This document shows positions 46,614 through 53,898 of a stretch of 64,000 bases of DNA, piece after piece (position 1 is the first letter of the stretch; every line of letters starts with the position of its first letter). A model generated the notes under the pieces. The model ran no database searches. It was not told the DNA's origin and was given only the letters and a program-made list of their open reading frames with translations. Both the position numbers and the translations under genes were made by a program. Source of the stretch: Lachnospiraceae bacterium (GTDB lineage Bacteria; Bacillota; Clostridia; Lachnospirales; Lachnospiraceae); assembly GCA_014804645.1 (NCBI GenBank), contig JAAUZI010000077.1, positions 1-64,000 of the forward strand. Reading direction: 5' to 3'.

Positions 46614-48119
46614 GTGAGCAGACGCAAATATGGTTTTATGCGTGTTTTCGCTATGATATTGGCAGGTTGTATACTGTGGGGCGGATGCGGGATGGGAGCG
46701 CCCCGGGAGCAGTCTGCGGACGTCCTGGAGGATGCAGGAGAATCGGGCGACAATATACAGGATGCAGTGGGTGTGGTATTTCCTGTGGGACAGAACCCTC
46801 GGGCAGATAAGTCCGCCGCGGAGAGCACCTATGCCGCAGAGGACACCGTTGCCGTTGAGGACACTGCCCCGGCAGAATCTCCTCTGCTGGAGCAGCTGTT
46901 CTCCTATGAGATCCGTGAGCCGTTCTGGGACCCCTATCTGGTTATCACGGGAGTTGCCGAAAAGTACAGGGACAGTTTTTGGGAAAATATGTCTGCGATC
47001 ACCGGAAAAAGCAGCAGATACAAATATATGCTGATACCGGCCGACATAAACGGCGTGCCCGTGAGGGTGGTGGGCGAAGAGGCCTTTGCGGGCATGGACA
47101 TACAGGGCCTGGGGCTTCCGGACACGTTGACAATAGTGGAGGCCGGGGCCTTTGAGAATTGCGCTTTGGAGAAACTTGAGTTCCCCGACGGACCGTTGTC
47201 CATAGAAGAGAGAGCATTCGCCGGCAATGGAGAGCTGTGGACGGCACTGATTCCTGACGCTCGGACGGTATTGGCGGAGGGCGTATTTGAGGATTGCCGG
47301 GACGGATTTCTGCTGTGCTATGGCAGTTCTTCGGCGGAGCAGGAAAATCTTGTGGCTGGGTATGCCAAAGAGCAGGGCTTTGACTCCATGGAGATCGTTC
47401 TGTCCGAGGAACCCATTGTCAACTATCCCCCGGAGCCGCTGGTGCTGAAACCGGAGATAAGGAATTTTTTTTATGGGGATTACGACGAAAGTAAGGAGGA
47501 GCTGTGGTGTTCCTGGGAGGAGGATCAGGAGGCTCCCAATTTTGGCTATATCGACTGGCAGGCCCCGGGGTGCTCCAGCTGGTGCGGGGTCGTGGATTTT
47601 GAACGGGAGGCGGTGGCGTCTTCGGAGCTTGCCTCCCCGAGTGGGAGATACGCGGCCGCCAATGTGCTGATGGAGGACAGGCAGGGGGCTTGGGCGGAGG
47701 GAGTGGAAGGCCCCGGCATCGGGGAGAGCCTGCTCTATCGCCAGAGCTGTACTACCGGTATCAGCAGCAAGTGGGAGGCCATGACCTATGACTACCGGGA
47801 GCCGGTGCGGGACGGTTTTATGCATTACAGTGAAATCTGCATTGTAAATGGCTACGCCAAGACCCAAAAGACCTGGGAGGAGAACGGACGCATCAAAAAG
47901 CTCCTGATGTATGTGGAGAATTGCCCCTACGCCTATCTGGAGCTGGAGGACACGATCCTCCCCCAGTATTTCCTGCTGCCGGAGGAGGATATCAAGGTTC
48001 CTGACGGAGGTATGCTGGAGGTAAGATTTGAGATCGCGGAGGTGTATCCGGGCAGTCTGTATGAGGATACCTGTCTAACCGGCCTGATGATGGAGTTCAT
48101 CGGGCGCTATGCCCACTGA
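46614..48119 (+). CDS. Lipoprotein with BspA-like leucine-rich repeats
   Basis: 501 residues. The N-terminal signal (FMRVFAMILAGCILWGGCG) contains a lipobox, so it should be a surface lipoprotein; a Glu/Ala-rich spacer follows. Residues about 140-230 carry two to three BspA-type LRR_5 repeats (VVGEEAFAGMDIQGLGLPD, VEAGAFENCALEKLEFPD, IEERAFAGNGELWTALIPD). The C-terminal 270 residues are unrecognised, rich in Trp/Glu. GTG at 46614 has GGAGGG 7 bases upstream. Its last 45 bases overlap the convergent gene on the other strand. Confidence 0.8.
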   Translation: MSRRKYGFMRVFAMILAGCILWGGCGMGAPREQSADVLEDAGESGDNIQDAVGVVFPVGQNPRADKSAAESTYAAEDTVAVEDTAPAESPLLEQLFSYEIREPFWDPYLVITGVAEKYRDSFWENMSAITGKSSRYKYMLIPADINGVPVRVVGEEAFAGMDIQGLGLPDTLTIVEAGAFENCALEKLEFPDGPLSIEERAFAGNGELWTALIPDARTVLAEGVFEDCRDGFLLCYGSSSAEQENLVAGYAKEQGFDSMEIVLSEEPIVNYPPEPLVLKPEIRNFFYGDYDESKEELWCSWEEDQEAPNFGYIDWQAPGCSSWCGVVDFEREAVASSELASPSGRYAAANVLMEDRQGAWAEGVEGPGIGESLLYRQSCTTGISSKWEAMTYDYREPVRDGFMHYSEICIVNGYAKTQKTWEENGRIKKLLMYVENCPYAYLELEDTILPQYFLLPEEDIKVPDGGMLEVRFEIAEVYPGSLYEDTCLTGLMMEFIGRYAH

Positions 48120-48560
48120 CGGGTCCTCCGTGCGTCTGTATTCCAACAGGCTGATCTGCCCGGTGTAGGAGGCGGCAAAAGTCACCTCATCCACTCCCAC
48201 CGGATCGTGGGCGCCGGTATAGGGCGTGAGAGTAAAAGTGATATGTACCGTGGGATTGGAGGCCTGAGTGTCGGCTTTCAATTCCTTGAGCGTGACGTAG
48301 TACCAGGAGACCGTGGGAACTTCCTCTCCCCTCTCGGTGTAGTACGTCTGAGCGGCGTCTTGAATATGAGCCAGGTAGCTGTTGATCAATGCCATATCTG
48401 ACAGCGGAAGTGAGGTCCAGTCCGAGATGAAGGGGTAAGAGGCGGGGAATTCCTCCGCGGCCTCCGATTTGCTGATGTTTCTGGTGGTGGGCAGAATGCA
48501 GATTACCAGGCATGCAAGGCCTAATATGGTCCTTAACTTGATATGTAATATATTTTTCAT
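48075..48560 (-). CDS. Small exported protein, DUF3888-like
   Basis: 161 residues with an N-terminal signal/anchor (LRTILGLACLVICILPTT), then an exported domain: LPLSDMALINSYLAHIQDAAQTYYTERG, TVSWYYVTLKELKAD, VHITFTLTPYTGAHDPVGVDEVTFAAS. This pattern resembles DUF3888 proteins of Bacilli and Clostridia (unknown function); the match is from memory. ATG at 48560 (minus strand) with AAGGA upstream. The stop overlaps the end of the BspA-like gene by 45 bases. Confidence 0.65.
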   Translation of the reverse strand: MKNILHIKLRTILGLACLVICILPTTRNISKSEAAEEFPASYPFISDWTSLPLSDMALINSYLAHIQDAAQTYYTERGEEVPTVSWYYVTLKELKADTQASNPTVHITFTLTPYTGAHDPVGVDEVTFAASYTGQISLLEYRRTEDPSVGIAPDELHHQAG

Positions 48561-48717
48561 GAGAAAGTCCTTGTGTCAGGGGTTCTTTTGATATATTTTA
48601 TGCGGCGGCGGGCAGGGGGGTGCCTGGCCTGCTATACTTTACCGCAGTTTTGATGCGATTGCAGTGCGTGACTTGGGCAGGATTTGACAGATATGCCCCT
48701 TGATACAAAGATAACGA

Positions 48718-48734
48718 AATGATACCTTATCATT
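48718..48734. promoter_or_regulatory. Palindrome upstream of the RiPP maturase gene
   Basis: AATGATA (48718-48724), CCT, TATCATT (48728-48734): perfect 7-base arms, 42 bases before the maturase start. A TTGACA at 48684-48689 upstream lacks a good -10 at normal spacing. Candidate operator for the RiPP locus. Confidence 0.45.
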
Positions 48735-48775
48735 ATGCGCAGATATGTAAATCAGAGCCTTAATGGAGAAAACTC

Positions 48776-50095
48776 ATGAAAAAAATTGATCCGGATGAGT
48801 TTATGGTTATACACGATAACGAACTTGGCGTTGTGTATGCCTCTAGAAAAGTTGCTATAAAAACGACTACACCAGAGCATGCACAAGCGATAGAAAACTG
48901 CTTGGAACAGTATTTTAACGAAAAGCTGACTATACAGGACCAACAGGATTTGGAAAATTATATGAGAAGATCCTTTGAGGATATCGAGGATTTACCAATC
49001 GGTTCCTGCGCAAACCTATTGGAAAGGAATAAATTACATAAACTGGAAATTGTGGTGGCTAATGACTGCAATTTAAGATGTAGATATTGCTATGCGCATG
49101 GCGGAAATTATGATATGCCCGCTCAGAGAATGTCACCTCAAACAGCGGAACAGTATTTATCCAAACTGTTGCTTGGCAGATATAGAAAGGTTGATATCGT
49201 TACTTTTTTTGGTGGGGAGCCAACATTGTGTCCCGACACGATACAAACGATATGCGAATTTTTTCAAAATAATACTAATAATAAAATGTTTGAAGAATTG
49301 CCGCAGTTTTTAATGGTTTCAAATGGAACACTGATTGATGAAAGAATTGCGGAATTGATTCATAAATACAATATCGGTGTTACCATAAGCATAGATGGTC
49401 CTATGGAGATCAACGATTTAAATCGTATAGATGCTGCCGGTAATGGGACCTTTTCAAGAATTGCCCGAGGAATTGAGATTTTGAATCAAGCGGGTTCTCC
49501 ACCGACATTATTTGAGGCAACTTACACTATGCAACATAAAAAAATGGGCTATACATGGGAGGGCATAAGAGATTATATAAAAGAGCAGTTTCACACAGAA
49601 AACGTTATGATTGCAGGGTGCAGCAGTGGGGGTATGGAGGATGGTCTTGCTTATGAGGATTGGAATCCACATGTAGAAGATATCGGAAAAGTTCCTTTCC
49701 CGAATATTGAATCTACAGCAAAACGCTTGGCCGCGAAGGAAATTTCTGATATCGGGTGTGATGTCGCATATGGCTCGCTGGCGTTGCTCCCAAACGGAGA
49801 GATATATCCTTGTCATTTTTTTATAAATCATCCCGAATTTAAGATCGCAGAGTATATAAACGATGAATTTGATTTCACTCATTATAACGATGTAAAATCA
49901 AAATTTGACGATATTCGGAAATCCCAATACGAAAGATGTAAGGACTGTTGGGCAAAAGCAGTTTGCTCATCCTGTCCGGCACAGTTTTTGTTACAAAAAG
50001 AATATGAAACGGATATAGCTGCTACTTGCCATATAACAAGAACTCAGCAGGCTCATTTAATATTGGAGTGTGCTAAAATTAATCAGATAGAGTAA
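48776..50095 (+). CDS. Radical SAM/SPASM peptide maturase of a RiPP locus
   Basis: 439 residues. Residues 1-85 are a divergent N-terminal domain where a peptide-binding RRE-like region would be expected. The radical SAM cluster site is C98-X3-C102-X2-C105 in NDCNLRCRYCYAHGG, followed by FFGGEPT. The C-terminal SPASM region has GCDVAYGS, IYPCHFF, CKDCWAKAVCSSCPAQF and a final Cys in AATCHIT, enough for two auxiliary FeS clusters. Such enzymes form thioether or C-C links in Cys-rich peptides (sactipeptide/ranthipeptide type). The 42-aa precursor follows 30 bases after the stop. Confidence 0.9.
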   Translation: MKKIDPDEFMVIHDNELGVVYASRKVAIKTTTPEHAQAIENCLEQYFNEKLTIQDQQDLENYMRRSFEDIEDLPIGSCANLLERNKLHKLEIVVANDCNLRCRYCYAHGGNYDMPAQRMSPQTAEQYLSKLLLGRYRKVDIVTFFGGEPTLCPDTIQTICEFFQNNTNNKMFEELPQFLMVSNGTLIDERIAELIHKYNIGVTISIDGPMEINDLNRIDAAGNGTFSRIARGIEILNQAGSPPTLFEATYTMQHKKMGYTWEGIRDYIKEQFHTENVMIAGCSSGGMEDGLAYEDWNPHVEDIGKVPFPNIESTAKRLAAKEISDIGCDVAYGSLALLPNGEIYPCHFFINHPEFKIAEYINDEFDFTHYNDVKSKFDDIRKSQYERCKDCWAKAVCSSCPAQFLLQKEYETDIAATCHITRTQQAHLILECAKINQIE

Positions 50096-50125
50096 TAGAT
50101 AAGCTTATAAAGGAGGTGAAACCAT

Positions 50126-50254
50126 ATGCTGAAAAAGGTGTTAGGCCGTGAGTTGACAACGAAACCCTTCGATAGCACAAAGTTCCAGCAATCTAGGCCG
50201 GGAACGTGTGGCGTAGGTTGTAAGGGTTCCGGTTGTTCCGGGTCGTGTGGGTAA
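50126..50254 (+). CDS. Cys/Gly-rich RiPP precursor peptide
   Basis: 42 residues, with a very strong ribosome site (AAGGAGGTGA, 50110-50119). The leader is basic, MLKKVLGRELTTKPFDSTKF, and the C-terminal core has four cysteines in a Gly/Ser-rich context (TCGVGCKGSGCSGSCG, ending at the stop). Position right after the maturase and before an ABC exporter is the standard precursor position. The core suits Cys-to-alpha-carbon or other thioether crosslinks. It recalls clostridial Cys-rich peptides matured by CcpM-type enzymes, but I cannot confirm the family without a search. There is no double-Gly cleavage site in the leader. Confidence 0.85.
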   Translation: MLKKVLGRELTTKPFDSTKFQQSRPGTCGVGCKGSGCSGSCG

Positions 50255-50276
50255 TAGCAGTAATATGTCAGTTCTG

Positions 50277-50316
50277 CAAGGACCATGACCGAGCGTATAA
50301 GAGGCCATGGTCCTTG
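50277..50316 (+). terminator. Hairpin between precursor and exporter (attenuating terminator)
   Basis: CAAGGACCATG at 50277-50287 pairs perfectly with CATGGTCCTTG at 50306-50316 across 18 bases. The following TGGGTTTGT is only weakly T-rich, so partial termination or mRNA protection is more likely than full termination; either would raise precursor over exporter expression. Confidence 0.6.
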
Positions 50317-50357
50317 TGGGTTTGTAATGGCGCAATGTTTGGTGGAGGAGACGACAT

Positions 50358-51959
50358 ATGAGCACTTTATCTAAAAAAGGAAAACGATATATGGCGCTGG
50401 CCTGCCTGCTGTATGCAATGACGGCGGCAACGGACGTAGTTGCTGTATACTGGACGGCAAAAGTTTTGGAGTATGCCGAGCAGGGGAATATCACTGGTTT
50501 GCTCTGGCAGTCGCTGGCCAGGCTGGGCCTTTTGATTTTCAGCTATTTGCTGACGGGCGCGGCAGTGATTGCCCGTCTTGCGTTTCTCTCCAATGGGGAA
50601 TTATGTATGAAAAACGGCATCATGCAAAATATCTTAAGGCGTCCGTTGAAGAGTTTTCGCGGGGAGGAGGATGCCTTTTATCTGAATTTGCTGACAACGG
50701 ATGTGGATATGTATGTGGAAGGATATCTGGATAATGTTCCTCTTGCCGTAAACACCGTGACGGCCATGCTGTTTTCCGCGTTCATGCTCTTGCGGATGCA
50801 TCCGCTGCTGCTTGTATCTGCGCTGGCGGTGTCAGCGTTACCTATGTTGGCGATCAAACCTTTCGCCAGTGCGCGGCAGCGAACCAAGGCAGCATACTCT
50901 CGTTCAGCGGAAGACTATACGAATGCGTTAAAGGAAAACATAGAAGGATATGAGACAATTCGCTCCGGCAATGGCGAGGAGTACAGCAAACTCAGGTATA
51001 GCCAGGCCAGTGCAGTTCGTCAGCGCGCATGGGCAAAAGACTTCTTCGTTGGGCAGATGAGCTTTGAACTGTTGATGCATGTGGCGGGAGTGGCCGGTAT
51101 TGTCTGCACGGCTGTCGGAGGCTGTCTTGCGGTCAAGGGAGTTATGTCGATCGGTATGATTTTCGCCGCGCTGAACTATTTTTCCTCCATATCTAACGGT
51201 TTTTCAAATGCGACAAACTATATTGTGACCATCCGATCAACAAAAAAGGTAACGGAAAAGCTGCAGGATCAGAGGAATATGCCCTGTCCCGAACCAAGTG
51301 GTCTGCCTATGGCATCGGGACCGGCAGTGGAGTATGACAATGTGACCTTTGCTTTTGGGGAACGAAAACTCTATGAAAGATTTACCCATACCTTTGCTTT
51401 TGGGGGATGCTATGCCATAGTAGGAGAAAGTGGCAGCGGAAAATCTACGCTGCTTAAGCTGCTCTTGAAATATTTTGATGGGTATGAGGGGACGATCCAT
51501 TTAGCAGGTCAGGATATCCGCCAACTTTCTGAGAAAGAGGTGTATGCCATGGTGGGAGTGGTCAACCAGTCCCCGTATCTTTTTAACGCCTCTCTATATG
51601 AAAATATCACGCTGTTTGGCGGCGAACCCGGCCGGGATTCGGAGGAGTATCATTCTTTGCTAAAAGAGCTTAATCTTACAGCTTTGGCTCAGCGGGTGGG
51701 GGAAACGCCACTGGGAGATTTTGGCGATAACATATCTGGTGGGGAACGTCAGAGAATAAATATAGCCCGCGCGTTGCACCGCCATCCGAGAATCGTTTTT
51801 TTTGATGAGCCAACCACGGGACTTGATCCGGAAAATGTCGCCTTGATCGATGAGTTCATATTTAATTGTCAGGACATGACACGCGTAGTGATCACACATA
51901 ATTGGTCGCAGGAGTATCTAAGCCGTTTTGACGAGGTTATTCAAATCGGAAAAGGTTGA
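50358..51959 (+). CDS. ABC exporter (permease-ATPase fusion) of the RiPP locus
   Basis: 533 residues: six-span ABC transmembrane domain (residues about 10-300) and a nucleotide-binding domain with Walker A GESGSGKST, signature ISGGERQRINIARAL and Walker B IVFFDEPTTGLD. It has no N-terminal C39 peptidase, so any leader cleavage must be done elsewhere. It likely exports the matured Cys-rich peptide. ATG at 50358 with GGTGGAGGAG upstream. It acts as a homodimer in known relatives. Confidence 0.88.
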   Translation: MSTLSKKGKRYMALACLLYAMTAATDVVAVYWTAKVLEYAEQGNITGLLWQSLARLGLLIFSYLLTGAAVIARLAFLSNGELCMKNGIMQNILRRPLKSFRGEEDAFYLNLLTTDVDMYVEGYLDNVPLAVNTVTAMLFSAFMLLRMHPLLLVSALAVSALPMLAIKPFASARQRTKAAYSRSAEDYTNALKENIEGYETIRSGNGEEYSKLRYSQASAVRQRAWAKDFFVGQMSFELLMHVAGVAGIVCTAVGGCLAVKGVMSIGMIFAALNYFSSISNGFSNATNYIVTIRSTKKVTEKLQDQRNMPCPEPSGLPMASGPAVEYDNVTFAFGERKLYERFTHTFAFGGCYAIVGESGSGKSTLLKLLLKYFDGYEGTIHLAGQDIRQLSEKEVYAMVGVVNQSPYLFNASLYENITLFGGEPGRDSEEYHSLLKELNLTALAQRVGETPLGDFGDNISGGERQRINIARALHRHPRIVFFDEPTTGLDPENVALIDEFIFNCQDMTRVVITHNWSQEYLSRFDEVIQIGKG

Positions 51960-51979
51960 ACGTACACTGTAAATTTGTA

Positions 51980-52009
51980 TTGACAACATCGTTGCGGAAT
52001 GAGTAATAT
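51980..52009 (+). promoter_or_regulatory. Promoter of the BmrCD-like exporter operon
   Basis: TTGACA at 51980-51985, 18-base spacer, TAATAT at 52004-52009. The start point should be close to 52016, just before the ribosome site of the leader ORF. Confidence 0.6.
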
Positions 52010-52029
52010 AGAAATATGGAGTAAGACTG

Positions 52030-52134
52030 ATGAGAAGGAGATACCTTATATGGCTATCTCCTTTTATCTGTGGGCTGGAGAATGTTTGCACAGCGTTTTT
52101 CCACGGCTGGGCGTCCGGCACGGAACAGGAGTAA
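52030..52134 (+). CDS. 34-residue leader peptide upstream of the ABC exporter pair
   Basis: A frame from ATG 52030 to TAA 52132-52134 with GGAG at 52018-52021, 8 bases before the ATG, and ending 3 bases before the next ABC gene. The peptide starts MRRRYLIWLSPFICGLEN and ends ASGTEQE. A hairpin followed by T's covers codons 2-12. This layout is that of a ribosome-controlled attenuator, as described for bmrB ahead of bmrCD in Bacillus subtilis. The sequence-level similarity to BmrB is not known to me. Confidence 0.65.
   Translation: MRRRYLIWLSPFICGLENVCTAFFHGWASGTEQE
52035..52065 (+). terminator. Attenuator hairpin within the leader ORF
   Basis: AAGGAGATA at 52035-52043 pairs with TATCTCCTT at 52055-52063 around 11 bases, followed directly by more T's (TTTT in total at 52062-52065). 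It would form as soon as the leader is transcribed unless ribosomes cover it, the expected arrangement for attenuation. Confidence 0.6.
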
Positions 52135-52137
52135 GCT

Positions 52138-53898
52138 ATGAGACTGATGGTACAATATATCAAAAAACATATGGGCATGTTCCTGATTGCGGTAGTGTTT
52201 CTCACCATAGAGACCTCTGCGGATCTGCTGCAGCCAACCTTTATGTCCTATATTGTGGACCGGGGCGTCAAGGGGCAGGAGATGGGATTGATCCTGCGCT
52301 ATGGGCTGATTATGCTGGGGATTACCGCCATGGGAGCCATCGGCGCGGTGGTGCGCAACATATATGCCAGCAGAACCTCCCAGCTTATCGGCAAGGAGAT
52401 CCGGCTGGCTATCTACGAGAAGGTGCAGACTCTGTCCCATGAAAATATTGACCGGCTGCAGCCCGCGTCCATCATCACCAGAATCACCAACGACGTGACC
52501 CAGATGCAGAACTTTATCAACGGGATCATGCGGATCATGCTGAAGGCCCCGGTGACCTGCATCGGCGCTGTGGTGCTAATTATCTTGCAGATGCCGCGGC
52601 TGCTGCCGTTGATGCTGGTGATCCTGGTCTGTGCCGGGTTGCTGATCTACGGCAATATGAAGATGGGCTATCCCCGTTTTGACAGGATGCAGAAAAAGCT
52701 GGACGAACTGAACCGCACCAGCCGGGAGTTTTTGAGCGCTATCCGGGTGGTCAAGGCATTTCGGGCGGAGGAGCAGGAGCGGGATAAATTTGGGGAGGCC
52801 TCTCAGCAGTTGGCCCAGGCGGGCATATCCTCCATGCGGGTCATGGCCATTTTCGGCCCGCTGATCAATCTCACCGTCAACGGGGGAATCGTGGTGATGC
52901 TCTGGCTCTCGGGGCGGGAGCTGTCCGGGGAGATCGGGCGGCTGATGGCGTGTGTCAACTACATGACCCAGGTGCTGTTTGCGCTGGGTATGGTGTCCAA
53001 TATCTTGAATTCCGCCGTCAGGGCGGTGGCGTCCTCCGCCAGGGTGCGGGAGATTCTGGACGAGATGCCCGCCCAGCGGGAGGCGGCCGAGGAGAGGGCC
53101 GTGACGGTCAGGGATGGCAGTATCGTCTTCCGGCAGGTGTCCTTTGCCTATGCGGACACTGCCCGCCCGGCGGTGCAGGAGGCTGACTTCTCTGTCGGGA
53201 CCGGGGAGATCATCGGCATTATCGGTCCCACCGGCTCGGGCAAATCCACGCTGGTGAACCTGGTTCCCAGATTCTACGACGCCACACAGGGACAGGTGCT
53301 GGTAGGAGGCGAAGACGTGACAGAGATCCCCACGGCGCTGCTGCGGCAGCAGATCGCCATAGTGCCCCAGAAGGCGTTGCTTTTCACAGGCACCATAGAG
53401 GAGAATCTGCGCTGGGGCGACAAACAGGCCACCGTGGAGGAGATTCACCGGGCGGCCCGGGCGGCCTGCGCGGAGGAGTTCGTGTCAAAGCTGCCGGAGG
53501 GCTATGAGACGCAGCTGGGCCAGGGGGGCGTGAATCTCTCCGGCGGCCAGAAACAGCGTCTCTCCATCGCCAGAGCGCTGCTGAAAAAGCCGCGGATACT
53601 GATTCTGGACGATTGTACCAGCGCCCTGGACGCCACCACAGAGGCCCAGGTCTTGGCGGGAATTCTTGACAACGCTCCAGGCACGACGGTGCTGCTGGTC
53701 AGCCAGAGGATATCCACGGTCATGAGAGCGGATCATATTCTCTGCATGGAGGACGGGAGAATCTGCGGTTTCGGCTCCCATGAAAGTCTGATGGAAGACT
53801 GTGAGCCTTATAGGGCTATTTACCGATCTCAGATCGGGCCGGAGAATCTGCCGGGGGAGGCAGGGGCCACAGAGAAAGGAGGGATGCTCAATGGATAA
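52138..53898 (+). CDS. Heterodimeric ABC multidrug exporter subunit (BmrC/LmrC-like)
   Basis: 586 residues: ABC transmembrane domain then nucleotide-binding domain. Walker A GPTGSGKST, intact signature LSGGQKQRLSIARAL, but Walker B reads RILILDDCTSALD, with Asp where the catalytic Glu normally stands. This degenerate site, together with the partner's altered signature, is diagnostic of the BmrC-type subunit of heterodimeric exporters. ATG at 52138 uses AGGAG inside the leader ORF end. The stop overlaps the next start by 8 bases. Confidence 0.92.
   Translation: MRLMVQYIKKHMGMFLIAVVFLTIETSADLLQPTFMSYIVDRGVKGQEMGLILRYGLIMLGITAMGAIGAVVRNIYASRTSQLIGKEIRLAIYEKVQTLSHENIDRLQPASIITRITNDVTQMQNFINGIMRIMLKAPVTCIGAVVLIILQMPRLLPLMLVILVCAGLLIYGNMKMGYPRFDRMQKKLDELNRTSREFLSAIRVVKAFRAEEQERDKFGEASQQLAQAGISSMRVMAIFGPLINLTVNGGIVVMLWLSGRELSGEIGRLMACVNYMTQVLFALGMVSNILNSAVRAVASSARVREILDEMPAQREAAEERAVTVRDGSIVFRQVSFAYADTARPAVQEADFSVGTGEIIGIIGPTGSGKSTLVNLVPRFYDATQGQVLVGGEDVTEIPTALLRQQIAIVPQKALLFTGTIEENLRWGDKQATVEEIHRAARAACAEEFVSKLPEGYETQLGQGGVNLSGGQKQRLSIARALLKKPRILILDDCTSALDATTEAQVLAGILDNAPGTTVLLVSQRISTVMRADHILCMEDGRICGFGSHESLMEDCEPYRAIYRSQIGPENLPGEAGATEKGGMLNG

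Noticed and set aside
46485-47867. 460-codon open frame on the minus strand
   Set aside because: Opposite the BspA-like lipoprotein, whose signal peptide, lipobox and LRR repeats identify the true strand.
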